From an uncultured Collinsella sp. (GTDB taxonomy: Bacteria > Actinomycetota > Coriobacteriia > Coriobacteriales > Coriobacteriaceae), in NCBI GenBank assembly GCA_900543275.1, contig UQQL01000001.1:124001-188000 (forward strand): a stretch of 64,000 nt of DNA. The letters are read 5' to 3'. Below, one piece after another: positions 54,351-63,260 of the stretch. The first letter of the stretch is position 1; each line of letters opens with the position of its first letter. Position numbers and translations under genes: made by a program. Below the pieces are notes generated by a model, which was not told the DNA's origin, searched no databases, and worked only from the letters and a program-made list of their open reading frames with translations.

Positions 54351-55361
54351 GTGGCAAAACAGCGCGTTACGATCGCAGACGTCGCTCGAGAGGCGGGAAC
54401 CTCGACGGCAAGCGTCTCGTATTACCTCAACGACAAACGAGAAAAGCTTAGCGAAAAGACGCAGAACAAAATCGCGCGCGTCATTAAGGAACTCGGATAC
54501 GTTCCCAACGCCCAAGCGCAGACGCTCACCGGCAAGCAAACCCACGTCATCGCCATCATCATTTTGGATAACACCAACAAATGGGCGGGGCTCGTTCTCA
54601 ATGGCATGGAGCAGGTCATGCTCCCCGCGGGCTACCAGACGGTCGTTTGCACGAGCAACTTTAACCCCGAGACCGAGCTCATGTACGTCGACAAGATGCT
54701 CTCGCTGGGCGTCGATGGCTTTATCATCCAGCCCACGGCAAACTTCAAAGCCGTGCACGACCGCATTAGACGCGCCGGCAAGCCGGTCGTCTTTTTCGAT
54801 GCGGCCATCTATAGCCCAGGTACCAGCTGGATCAAAACCAACCTTTACGACGGCGTGTACAACGCCACACAGGCACTCCTCGACGCCGGCTACGAAGATT
54901 TCTTTTCCATTGCCGCCAACATGACCGAAATGCGCACCCGCATGGAGCGTTTTCAGGGGTATGCCGAGGCGCTGGCCGCGAATGGGCAGCTCTACAAAGC
55001 GATTCCCATCGATCACAACAAGCCGTCAATCAACGAGCTTACCGAGTACTTTAAATTCAAGTTCAATCCCGCCAAGCGTACGCTCATCTTTGTCCAAAAC
55101 CAATGGGCGCTCCCCCGCGTCTACAAGGCGCTTCAGCCCTTGGCCCATCTGCTTCCGCAGCAAATCGGCCTTTTGGGACTCAACTGCGAAGACTGGACTA
55201 ATCTCACCACGCCGACCGTCTCCACCATCATCGAGCCCGTCGACCAGGAAGGTCGCGAAGCAGCCGAGATGCTGCTCGCCCTACTTGACGGCAGCAGCGA
55301 ACCCGGCGAGCAGCGCATTCTCGAGTGCAAGCTCAACTGGCTCGACTCCACCTCAATCTAG
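54351..55361 (+). CDS. LacI family regulator of the PTS/transketolase cluster
   Basis: 336 residues from GTG at 54351, which follows AAGGAG; ATG at 54315 is in frame but lacks support. DNA-binding domain RVTIADVAREAGTSTASVSYYLND and the LacI hinge QAQTLTGKQTHVIA, followed by a sugar-binding-protein-like domain. Divergent from the EIIBC gene with a CG-centred palindrome between them, so most likely its repressor or activator. Confidence 0.92.
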   Translation: MAKQRVTIADVAREAGTSTASVSYYLNDKREKLSEKTQNKIARVIKELGYVPNAQAQTLTGKQTHVIAIIILDNTNKWAGLVLNGMEQVMLPAGYQTVVCTSNFNPETELMYVDKMLSLGVDGFIIQPTANFKAVHDRIRRAGKPVVFFDAAIYSPGTSWIKTNLYDGVYNATQALLDAGYEDFFSIAANMTEMRTRMERFQGYAEALAANGQLYKAIPIDHNKPSINELTEYFKFKFNPAKRTLIFVQNQWALPRVYKALQPLAHLLPQQIGLLGLNCEDWTNLTTPTVSTIIEPVDQEGREAAEMLLALLDGSSEPGEQRILECKLNWLDSTSI

Positions 55362-55480
55362 ACCGCGGGACAAATGAATCAGTAGCGTCTATCCCAAATC
55401 TTGAGTATTTGTTCGACAAAACGGCCCCTGCCGGCTCCTGCTAGACTGGTAGATTCCCAACCGTCTAGCCAGGAGCCTCA

Positions 55481-56458
55481 ATGTCGCGCAAGTCCGCCTA
55501 CAAGCAAGTACTTTCCATCGGCACCGCCGTGGTGCTGGGGTTTGCGCTGTTCACAGGGTCGCTCGACGGAGCGCCCAAGCTGCTCTCGCCGCAAAGCGAT
55601 GAGCAGGCGGCTGCTCTGGCCGAGAAGCAAAGCGAGAGCCCCAACCGCACCGACGACGAAGCAGACCTGGTTGCCCGGCTCGAATCGGGAACAGCGAGCT
55701 CCACGGACTCCGAAGATGATCAGGACTCCGGCGATGGCTCTGAATCCGCCACGACCGACACCGCTGACGATGCCTCTTCAAACGTCACCCCCATCGACGA
55801 GGTCGAAAACCCCGATCTCGACCGCGCCCGCGGCGTATATCTCAGCAGCATTCCCGACTACGCCGGCAACCCCTACGTTGCCCTTCGCACCGACAGCACG
55901 CACCCGCTCGGCACACCATCATTCACGCTCGATGAATACGAGCGCGCTACAGAAGAGGGCTGCTTTAAGAAATTCTCCAAGCTCGACAGCCTGGGCCGCA
56001 CCCGCAAAGCGCTCGCCTGCGTGGGCCCCGAATCACTCGGTCAAGGCGAGCGCGGCGATATCTCGCGTATCCATCCCGCTGGATGGCGTCAGCAGCGCTA
56101 CGACTTTATTCCGGGCCAGAGCCTCTACAACCGCTGCCACCTTATCGCCTGGTCGCTCTGCGGCGAAAACGCCAACCGTAAGAATCTCCTCACCGGCACG
56201 CGCTATCTCAACGAGACGGGCATGCTACCGTTTGAAGAGCAGATTCTCAACTATATTCGCGATACGGGCAACCATGTGCTCTACCGCGTCACGCCCATGT
56301 ATAACGAAGAGGAACTTGTCTGCCGTGGCGTGCGCCTCGAGGCGCAATCGGTCGAGGACCACGGCAAGACCCTCTGCTTCCACGTATACTGCTACAACCT
56401 GCAGCCGCATGTGCAGATCGACTACGCCACCGGCCGCAACCAGACATCCGGAGACTAG
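55481..56458 (+). CDS. Secreted DNA/RNA non-specific endonuclease (EndA/NucA-like)
   Basis: 325 residues. N-terminal hydrophobic segment (VLSIGTAVVLGFALFTGSL) acts as signal or anchor, followed by a disordered acidic Ser/Asp/Glu region to about residue 110. The nuclease domain contains YNRCHLIAWSLCGEN, corresponding to the DRGHLI/NRSHLI catalytic His motif of beta-beta-alpha nucleases, then NRKNLLTGTRYLN with the metal-binding Asn. Likely acts outside the cell on DNA. AGGAG precedes ATG at 55481. Confidence 0.88.
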   Translation: MSRKSAYKQVLSIGTAVVLGFALFTGSLDGAPKLLSPQSDEQAAALAEKQSESPNRTDDEADLVARLESGTASSTDSEDDQDSGDGSESATTDTADDASSNVTPIDEVENPDLDRARGVYLSSIPDYAGNPYVALRTDSTHPLGTPSFTLDEYERATEEGCFKKFSKLDSLGRTRKALACVGPESLGQGERGDISRIHPAGWRQQRYDFIPGQSLYNRCHLIAWSLCGENANRKNLLTGTRYLNETGMLPFEEQILNYIRDTGNHVLYRVTPMYNEEELVCRGVRLEAQSVEDHGKTLCFHVYCYNLQPHVQIDYATGRNQTSGD

Positions 56459-56518
56459 CGCCGACCAGGCTGCCCCAAAACCTAAAATGATCCGTTTTCC
56501 TCCGTCCCCCAGGGATCA

Positions 56519-56553
56519 AAAAGGGCCGCCCTGGATTGCCCAGAGCGGCCCTT
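56519..56553. terminator. Bidirectional terminator between the nuclease and EF-G2 genes
   Basis: AAGGGCCGCCCTGG / CCAGAGCGGCCCTT around ATTGC, flanked by A and T tracts between convergent genes. Confidence 0.82.
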
Positions 56554-56587
56554 GCATCGGCATGCATGTTGCAGGCAACGCCACGCG

Positions 56588-58663
56588 CTACTTGGCGCGG
56601 CCCTCCTCATAGCGCTCGACCAGCTTGGCCTGAACGTCATAGGGAACCTGCTCATAGCCGGCGGGCTTCATGGTAAAGTCACCCGTGCCGCGCGTAATGG
56701 AGCGCAGGCGCGTCGAGTAATCCGTCAGCTCGGCCAGCGGCGCCTGGGCAATGACCACGGTATCGCCGCGCTCATCGGTCTCCATGCCCGTCACGCGCCC
56801 GCGCGATGCCGAGATGTCGCCCATCACGGCGCCGGCGTAGCTCTCGGGGATCGTCACCGTGATTTCCTCGATAGGCTCCAGCACCACCGGGTCGGCATCG
56901 GCGCATGCCTTGCGCAGGCCGATGCGGGCCGCCGCGCGGAACGCCATCTCGTTGGAGTCGACGCTGTGATACGAGCCGTCGTACACAGCCACGCGAATGC
57001 CCGTGAGCGGGTAGCCGGCAATAATACCGTCCTTCATGGTCTCCTGGACACCCTTGTCCACGGCGGGGATCAGCGAGCGCGGAATACGGCCACCTACAAC
57101 CTCGTCCACAAACTCATAGCCATCGCTCGTGCCGTCGGGCCCAATGAGCGGCTCAACACGCAGCCAGCAGTCGCCATACTGGCCGGCACCGCCAGTCTGC
57201 TTCTTGTGGCGGCCCTGGGCGCTCGCCGTGCGGCGGATGGTCTCGCGATACGGAATGCGGATCGGCACGCTCTTGGCGGCGACCTTGGTGCGGTCCTCAA
57301 GGCGATTGAGCAGGACCGAAACCTGCGCCTCACCCACGGCGGAGATGATAGTCTGGCCGGTCTCCTCGTCGCGATCGATGCTCATGGTCGGGTCTGCCTT
57401 GCAGGCCTTCTCGATAAACGTGTAGAGCTTCTCCTCGTCGCCGCGGTTCTCGGCTTCGATGGCGATGCGGTACTGCGAGTTGGGGAACTTAAACGCCGCA
57501 GCCTCGACCTTGCCGGTAATCGAGAGCGTATCGCCCGTCTCGGCAGCCAGCTTGGGTACCACGATAATGTCGCCGGCATAGGCATGGCCAACCTCGGTCA
57601 TATCGCGGCCGCACATCACATACAGGTGAGCCAGACGATCGCTCTTACGGGTACGCGCGTTGACCAGCTCGAGGCCCGGCTCAAGCGTGCCCGTCAGCAC
57701 CTTGATAAAGCTGATGCGGCCCTGCTGCGGATCGGCCAGTGTCTTAAACACAAACGCCACCGGACGGTCATCGTCACTCGAAATCTTAAGCGAATCACCG
57801 TCGATGAGCGGCATCTCGCCGTAGTCGGTCGGCGCCGGGAAGTACGTGGCGATGTCGTCCATCAGCGAGTTGACGCCCTGCTCCTTAATGCAGTCGCCCG
57901 CAAAGACCGGCACAAAGATGCGCTCGGCGATCGCCTTAGACAGCAGGCCTTCAAGCTCCTCCTGCGTCAGCGTCTCCTCGCCTTCCAAGTATTTCATCAT
58001 CAGCTCGTCGTCGGCCTCGGCCACCAGCTCGCACAGATGGTCATGGGCCTCCTCGGCCTGGGCACGATACTCCTCGGGAATCTCCGACTCAACGGCTTCG
58101 GCGCCGTTGCAATGGCGCGCCTTCATGCGCACCAGGTCGATGATGCCGTCAAAGTCCTCGCCCTCGCCCCAGGGAAGAGTCACGGCGCCCAGGCGCGTAC
58201 CAAAGCGCTCCTGCAGCAGGTCCATTGTGGTCGCAAAGCTGGCCTCGGAGCGCGACAGGCGGTTTACGAACACCGCACGCGCCAGGCGCAGGTCCTCGGC
58301 GGCATACCAGAGCTTAACCGTCGTAGGCTGCGGGCCGGCCTCGGCGTCGACCACAAACAGAGCCGTCTCGCAGACGCTCATCGCGGCAAAGGCGTCGCCG
58401 ATAAAATCGGGATAGCACGGGGCATCGAGCACATTGATGCGAGCGCCCTTCCAGTCGATCGGCGCAATGGTCGTCGAGATGGAAAACGCACGCTTGACCT
58501 CTTCGGGGTCATAGTCGAGCGTGGGCTTGGTGCCGTCGTGGCCGCCCAGGCGGGCGGTCTTGCCGGAAAGGTGGAGCATGGCCTCGGCGAGTGAAGTCTT
58601 GCCCACCCCGCCTTGGCCTACGAGCACCACGTTCCTTACGTTACCGGTCTTGGGAGCACCCAT
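56588..58663 (-). CDS. EF-G-like translational GTPase (EF-G2 type)
   Basis: 691 residues with all five EF-G domains. The G motifs are atypical: G1 GQGGVGKTS (canonical GHIDAGKTT), G3 DAPCYPDFI (canonical DTPGHVDF), G4 NRLSR (canonical NKxD). Domain IV region GRHKKQTGGAGQYGD and the C-terminal ISASRGRVTGMETDERGD are EF-G-like. AGGAGG precedes ATG at 58663. Relatives include actinobacterial EF-G2 paralogues of uncertain role; it is not the housekeeping fusA, which normally sits with rpsL and rpsG. Confidence 0.92.
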   Translation of the reverse strand: MGAPKTGNVRNVVLVGQGGVGKTSLAEAMLHLSGKTARLGGHDGTKPTLDYDPEEVKRAFSISTTIAPIDWKGARINVLDAPCYPDFIGDAFAAMSVCETALFVVDAEAGPQPTTVKLWYAAEDLRLARAVFVNRLSRSEASFATTMDLLQERFGTRLGAVTLPWGEGEDFDGIIDLVRMKARHCNGAEAVESEIPEEYRAQAEEAHDHLCELVAEADDELMMKYLEGEETLTQEELEGLLSKAIAERIFVPVFAGDCIKEQGVNSLMDDIATYFPAPTDYGEMPLIDGDSLKISSDDDRPVAFVFKTLADPQQGRISFIKVLTGTLEPGLELVNARTRKSDRLAHLYVMCGRDMTEVGHAYAGDIIVVPKLAAETGDTLSITGKVEAAAFKFPNSQYRIAIEAENRGDEEKLYTFIEKACKADPTMSIDRDEETGQTIISAVGEAQVSVLLNRLEDRTKVAAKSVPIRIPYRETIRRTASAQGRHKKQTGGAGQYGDCWLRVEPLIGPDGTSDGYEFVDEVVGGRIPRSLIPAVDKGVQETMKDGIIAGYPLTGIRVAVYDGSYHSVDSNEMAFRAAARIGLRKACADADPVVLEPIEEITVTIPESYAGAVMGDISASRGRVTGMETDERGDTVVIAQAPLAELTDYSTRLRSITRGTGDFTMKPAGYEQVPYDVQAKLVERYEEGRAK

Positions 58664-58903
58664 GATGACCTCCTTGCAGGGCCGCGCGCAATGCGCGACG
58701 CCAACGGGGAGAGTTCGCGGTCGGTGCCGTCCCGGGAGCAGCATGGTCGGCAGCCGAGCCGACTCACCCTCCAAATGTCCTATGCCACCACCCTACCCTC
58801 ACGGGCGACTGTCCATGCACACCTTTCGGCGCACGTATGGATACAGGCGGCGAGAGGAAGAGACAAGCTTTTGGGGCAATTATTGAACCCCGTCGATGTA
58901 AAC

Positions 58904-58940
58904 AAAAAGCCGCCACAGACCGTAAGACCTGTGGCGGCTT
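58904..58940 (-). terminator. Terminator of the amino-acid ABC operon
   Basis: AAGCCGCCACAG / CTGTGGCGGCTT stem with TTTTTG on the minus strand, about 35 bases after the ATPase gene stop. Confidence 0.92.
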
Positions 58941-58973
58941 CGCCTCAATTAATAGTTGAGTAAATACCTGAGT

Positions 58974-59738
58974 CTATCCCTCGATACGGCTCAAGAACTC
59001 ACGCGTGCGCTGCTCGCGCGGATGGTCGATAACCTGCTCGGCAGATCCCTCCTCGACAATGCGACCGCCGTCCATAAAGACCACGCGGTCGGCAACATCG
59101 CGCGCAAATTGCATCGCGTGGGTCACGATTACCATCGTCATATTCTGCGCCGCCAGGTCCTTAATGACACGCAGCACCTCGGCCGTCAGCTCGGGATCGA
59201 GTGCCGAGGTCGGCTCGTCAAAGAATAAGATTTCCGGATCGAGCGCCAGGGCGCGGGCAATACTCACGCGCTGCTGCTGACCGCCCGAAAGCTCACATGG
59301 CACCTTGTTCTCGTTGCCCGTAAGCCCCATCTGCGCGATCAACTCACGCGCACGCGTCTCCGCCTGCTCGCGCGGGCGCTTAAGCACGCGGATCGGCGCG
59401 TCGATGATGTTTTTCATCACCGTATAGTGCGGGAACAGATTGTAGTTCTGGAACACCAGACCAAACCGCGAGCGCGCCTGTTTGGGCACGTCGCCTTTCG
59501 CATAGACCGCACCCGGCCCCGCGTCCGTCGCAACGGCAAGGTCGCCAAACGAGAGAGAGCCTCCGTCGAGTGTCTCGAGCAGCGTGGCACACCGCAGCAG
59601 CGTAGACTTACCGCCGCCCGAAGGTCCGATAATCGCCACGACCTCGCCACGCTTCACCTCAAGCGAGATATCCTTGAGCACCTCATTGCCGCCAAACGCC
59701 TTACGCGCGCTTTCGATTTTCATCACTGAGTTAGTCAT
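58974..59738 (-). CDS. Polar amino acid ABC transporter ATP-binding protein (GlnQ/HisP type)
   Basis: 254 residues. Walker A GPSGGGKST, signature LSGGQQQRVSIARAL, Walker B ILFFDEPTSALDPE and the H-loop VTHAMQFARDVADRV. Its start at 59738 overlaps the permease stop by eight bases, giving translational coupling; ATG at 59723 is an alternative. Last gene of the operon. Confidence 0.94.
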   Translation of the reverse strand: MTNSVMKIESARKAFGGNEVLKDISLEVKRGEVVAIIGPSGGGKSTLLRCATLLETLDGGSLSFGDLAVATDAGPGAVYAKGDVPKQARSRFGLVFQNYNLFPHYTVMKNIIDAPIRVLKRPREQAETRARELIAQMGLTGNENKVPCELSGGQQQRVSIARALALDPEILFFDEPTSALDPELTAEVLRVIKDLAAQNMTMVIVTHAMQFARDVADRVVFMDGGRIVEEGSAEQVIDHPREQRTREFLSRIEG

Positions 59739-60384
59739 GATAATAGTCCAGCTTCTTTTCGGCAGCGCCCAGCAGCATCTCGACCACAAAGTTAAAGACC
59801 CAGTAGATCAGCGCCGCAATCGCAAACGGCACCATGCTCACTTGCGAGGCGACCAGCGCCTTGGCCGTCGAGAACATCTCCCCCACGCCGATGGCAAACG
59901 CCAGCGACGTGTCCTTGACCAGCGTGATGATCTCGTTGCCTATCGCCGGCAGAATACGCTTGGCGACCTGCGGCATCACGATGTACAAAAACGTCTGCAC
60001 GCGCGAATAGCCCAGCACCTCGGCGGCCTCATATTGACCGCGCGGAATGGACTGCAGGCCCGAGCGATAGATCTCGGCAAAGTAGCCGGCGTAGTTGATG
60101 ATGAACGCCACGACACACGCCGTCCACTTGGAATCGGGCGTGAGTGAAATGCCAAACACGTAGTACGGGGCAAAGTAGATGGCAAACATCTGCAGCATGA
60201 GCGGCGTACCGCGCATCACCGAAATATAGATGCGCGCAATCCAGCGCAGCGGCGCGATTTTGCTCATGCGCATGAACGCCACGGGGATTCCCAGCGGAAT
60301 CGACCCGAGCAGCGTCAGTACAAACAGCTGCAAACTGACCAAGAACCCCTGGCCAAGCATCTGCATCATGACCTGAATAGACAA
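59731..60384 (-). CDS. Polar amino acid ABC transporter permease
   Basis: 217 residues from TTG at 60384, chosen because GAGAGGG lies just upstream; ATG at 60369 lacks a site. Several transmembrane helices with the HisM/GlnP motif EIYRSGLQSIPRGQYEAAEVLGYSRVQTF split at the coupling loop. A single permease gene implies a homodimeric pore. Separated from the binding-protein gene by a 30-bp-arm hairpin. Confidence 0.92.
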   Translation of the reverse strand: MSIQVMMQMLGQGFLVSLQLFVLTLLGSIPLGIPVAFMRMSKIAPLRWIARIYISVMRGTPLMLQMFAIYFAPYYVFGISLTPDSKWTACVVAFIINYAGYFAEIYRSGLQSIPRGQYEAAEVLGYSRVQTFLYIVMPQVAKRILPAIGNEIITLVKDTSLAFAIGVGEMFSTAKALVASQVSMVPFAIAALIYWVFNFVVEMLLGAAEKKLDYYHD

Positions 60385-60430
60385 CCTACCCTCTCTTTCA
60401 CAGCAACGGAACAGCGAACCCAATGCTAAA

Positions 60431-60535
60431 GCGGGTTTTCCAGGTGCCCGAGTTTGCCGTGAAAGAGGAGCGCCGCGTACTAAATGTACGCAAGCGACGG
60501 TTTGAACGGCAAAATCGGGTGCCTGGGAAAGCCGC
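60431..60535 (-). other. Long intercistronic hairpin between binding protein and permease genes
   Basis: Arms 60431-60460 and 60506-60535 pair over 30 positions with three G-U pairs and two mismatches (CCCGA/TCGGG and TTTGCCGT/ACGGCAAA blocks perfect). The 45-nt centre has GCGTAC-TAAAT-GTACGC. The arm reaches the binding-protein stop codon. Likely protects the upstream message; its arm-plus-core design resembles the elements at 12931 and 27924. Confidence 0.78.
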
Positions 60536-61395
60536 TATTTGAGCACCCAGTTGTCGAAGGAAAGACCGTAATCTGCGTATTTATCGCACAGGTCCTTGAC
60601 CGTGCCGTCCTCGTAGAGCGCCTTGAGCGACTCGATCACGGCATCGGCGGACTTGGTGTCGCCCTTCTTAAAGCCGACGGCGTAGTGCTCGCTGGACAGC
60701 GGCTTGTCGAGCTGCGTATAGGCATCGGGCTTGGCGGCAAGCTGATACTGGGCAATCGAAAGGTCGCAAGCCACGGCATCGACCGCGCCGCTCTCGAGCT
60801 GCATAAAGGCCGTGTTGTACTCGCCGATCGTGTCGAGCGTGGCAAACGTCGCCGCCAGATCCTTCTGGTCACCCTCGAGTACATCCTGCGCAGCGGAATC
60901 GGTCTGGGTAATCACAGTCTTGCCGGCAAGATCGTCCCAGCTCTTGATACCCGCGTCCTTCTTGACCACCAGCACCTGCTCGTTGAGCATGTACGGCTCG
61001 GAGAACGTGTAGTCGTCCTCACGGCCCTCCATGGTAAAGCCGTTCCAGATGCAGTTGATGGCGCCCGAGTTAAGCAGCGTATCCTTGGCGTCCCAGTCGA
61101 TGGCCTCGTACTTGACCTCCCAGCCCTGCTTATCGGCAACAGCCTTGGCCAGATCGAGATCAAAGCCGGTGTACTCGCCATCGTCGCCCACAAAGCCGTA
61201 CGGAGGATAGGACTTGTCAAAGCCCACGACGAGCTTCTTGGACTCCGCAGCGCCCTTCACGTCCTTGGCTGCGGCAGAACCGGCAGCGGAGCCCTTGCCG
61301 GCACCACCGCCGCAGCCGACAAGACCAAGGCCAAGCACCGTGGCGAGCGAGCCGGCTAGACCAACAAACTGACGACGAGACATATCGGTATTCAT
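60535..61395 (-). CDS. Amino-acid-binding lipoprotein of the ABC transporter
   Basis: 286 residues, SBP family 3. MNTDMSRRQFVGLAGS has the Tat-like SRRQFVG motif, a hydrophobic stretch and lipobox LVGC, then a Gly/Ser/Ala linker. The binding domain includes VGFDKSYPPYGFVGDDGEYTGFDLDLAKAVA across the ligand-contact region. ATG at 61395 follows GGGGGAAT. First gene of the operon; a palindrome in its leader is shared with cstA and ilvE. Confidence 0.93.
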   Translation of the reverse strand: MNTDMSRRQFVGLAGSLATVLGLGLVGCGGGAGKGSAAGSAAAKDVKGAAESKKLVVGFDKSYPPYGFVGDDGEYTGFDLDLAKAVADKQGWEVKYEAIDWDAKDTLLNSGAINCIWNGFTMEGREDDYTFSEPYMLNEQVLVVKKDAGIKSWDDLAGKTVITQTDSAAQDVLEGDQKDLAATFATLDTIGEYNTAFMQLESGAVDAVACDLSIAQYQLAAKPDAYTQLDKPLSSEHYAVGFKKGDTKSADAVIESLKALYEDGTVKDLCDKYADYGLSFDNWVLK

Positions 61396-61413
61396 GGTAT
61401 TCCCCCTCGATAG

Positions 61414-61480
61414 CACTTTAGTTAGGTAAAGTGAGTCATGTAACGTTCAGAATCATACACTTTAGCGTGATAGAGCACAA
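61414..61480 (-). promoter_or_regulatory. Promoter and operator of the amino-acid ABC operon
   Basis: Minus-strand -35 TTGTGC (61475-61480) and -10 TATGAT (61452-61457) with 17-bp spacing. CACTTTAGTTAGGTAAAGTG (61414-61433) is a 7-bp inverted repeat with a 6-bp spacer lying about +12 to +32, between the start point and the start codon. An extra CTAAAGTG half-site lies in the promoter spacer. Confidence 0.75.
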
Positions 61481-61486
61481 GGCGAG

Positions 61487-61626
61487 TTTGCCCACCGCGT
61501 GAGGGGTGTGGGGGTTAAGTTTCCTGCTCTACAGTCCTGCTCACGACGGAGGCCACATTAAGTGGCCTCCTGTTCGTGCGGAACTCGCGATAAACTTAAC
61601 CCCCACACCCCTCACGCGGCGGGCAA
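61487..61626 (-). repeat. Long hairpin element, copy 3 (reverse orientation)
   Basis: Arms 61487-61522 and 61592-61626 pair over about 34 bp with one or two mismatches (AGGGGTGTGGGGGTTAAGTTT side and its complement), unrelated in sequence to the arms at 12931. The 69-nt core 61523-61591 is the reverse complement of the cores at 12965 and 17905. It lies between the divergent ABC and methyltransferase genes. Confidence 0.85.
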
Positions 61627-61733
61627 CCGTCGTTGGGCTTATCACTGGCACGAATAAACCGCTTGCATATCGTCTGCTGGCTTGGCACGGTACAATACTT
61701 GCAGCTTAAATTTATGAATTAGTGGAGTTATTG

Positions 61734-63182
61734 ATGGCAGAATCTCGTGCGGAGCGTAGGGCTCGTCGTGCTTTGGCGGAAGCGGCTGAGGGGTCAAAGG
61801 AGGAGAAATCTTCTACGAAATCCAAGTCTTCTAAAGCTGCAAAAAGCAAATCGACCAAGAGCAGGGCTAAGACCAAGCGTTCTGGCTCTCGTCGGGGCGG
61901 GGATAAGGCGCCTCAGGCTCGCCCCAAGCGCCCGCTTAACGATTCGGTTCCGTCCTCGCGTAAGGCCGTGGATCCCAAGTCGCCTTGTTCCATCATGCGG
62001 GCTTGTGGTGGGTGCACGGCGCTCAATCGTCCTTATAAAAAGCAGTTGGCAGCTAAGCAGACTGCTATGGAGGAGCTTTTTGCTGCTCTTTGCGAGCGTG
62101 AGGGCATAACCGTCGACCCCATTCGCGGTATGGGCGTCACCCTGGGCGACCCGGGTAAATATCCTGCGCCGCGTGGTTTTCGTCATAAGGCCGCCACACC
62201 GTTTGCTCCTGGTAAGGAGGGTGCTGTCCGCTGTGGCTTCTTTGAGCGCGGCACGCACAAGATCGTTGCCGTTCCCAAATGCCCCGTTGAGGCGCCGGGC
62301 GCTCGTCAGATTCTCAACGGCATCGCTCGCGAGGCCGAACGTCTGCACATTCCCGCCTTTAACGAAGACAAGCATCTGGGGCTGCTTCGCTATGCCGTCG
62401 TTCGCTGCGGCTGGCGCACCGACCAGATTATGGTCACCCTCGTGACCGCTCAGCGCGACCTGCCGCATGCGCAGGAGTTCTTTGAGGCTGTCGCCGCACT
62501 CGATCCGCATATCGTCACCGTCGCTCAGAACATCAACGGTCGCCCCGGCAATGCCATCTTGGGTGAGGAGACTCGTATCGTCTATGGCGCCGAATGCATG
62601 CGCGACCAGCTGCTCGGCTGCGAGTTCGATATCTCCCCCACCGCGTTCTATCAGACCAATCCGCAGCAGACCGAGCTGCTCTATCAGCTCGCGATTGACG
62701 GCATGAATTTGCAGCAGAGCGACGTACTCATGGACGCTTACTGCGGCAGCGGCACCATCGGTCTGTGCGCAGCTAAAGAAGCCCAGAACAAGGGTATCGG
62801 CATTATGCTGCTCGGCGTGGAGCGCAACACGGCAGGCATTGCCGATGCGCGCCGCAATGCCGAGCTCAACGGCCTCACCCGCAGCGCTTGGTTTATGGCC
62901 GACGACGCCACCGATTACATCCTGGACGCCGCCGATAACAACGAGCGCGTTGACGTTCTCTCCATCGACCCGCCACGCGCCGGCTCCACACCAGAGTTCC
63001 TCGAAGCCGCTTGCGCACTCAAGCCGCGCCGCATCACCTACATCAGCTGCAATCCCGTCACCCAAGAGCGCGACCTACACCAGCTCCTCGACGGAGGTTA
63101 TCGCCTGCTCAAGATCACGCCCGTCGACATGTTCCCTCACACCGACCACACCGAAACCGTAGCGGTCCTCGAACGCCGCTAA
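61734..63182 (+). CDS. RNA m5U methyltransferase, TrmA/RlmD family
   Basis: 482 residues. A basic, Lys/Ser-rich N-terminal extension of about 85 residues precedes the [4Fe-4S] cysteine cluster (SPCSIMRACGGC). The SAM-binding motif is DAYCGSGTIGL, with IDPPRAG and the catalytic Cys in ISCNPVTQERD. It methylates a uridine in 23S rRNA or tRNA; the exact target is not decided by sequence. ATG at 61734 follows GGAG; GTG at 61722 is in frame. Confidence 0.93.
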   Translation: MAESRAERRARRALAEAAEGSKEEKSSTKSKSSKAAKSKSTKSRAKTKRSGSRRGGDKAPQARPKRPLNDSVPSSRKAVDPKSPCSIMRACGGCTALNRPYKKQLAAKQTAMEELFAALCEREGITVDPIRGMGVTLGDPGKYPAPRGFRHKAATPFAPGKEGAVRCGFFERGTHKIVAVPKCPVEAPGARQILNGIAREAERLHIPAFNEDKHLGLLRYAVVRCGWRTDQIMVTLVTAQRDLPHAQEFFEAVAALDPHIVTVAQNINGRPGNAILGEETRIVYGAECMRDQLLGCEFDISPTAFYQTNPQQTELLYQLAIDGMNLQQSDVLMDAYCGSGTIGLCAAKEAQNKGIGIMLLGVERNTAGIADARRNAELNGLTRSAWFMADDATDYILDAADNNERVDVLSIDPPRAGSTPEFLEAACALKPRRITYISCNPVTQERDLHQLLDGGYRLLKITPVDMFPHTDHTETVAVLERR

Positions 63183-63210
63183 CCAACCTCAGTAGATTTT
63201 TGGGACAAGA

Positions 63211-63241
63211 AAGGGGGCACCCGCCTGGGCCGCCCCCCTTC
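63211..63241. terminator. Hairpin between methyltransferase and PHP genes
   Basis: AAAGGGGGC / GCCCCCCTT with a GC-rich loop between convergent genes. Confidence 0.55.
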
Positions 63242-63260
63242 GCTTGGTTTATAAACTCCG

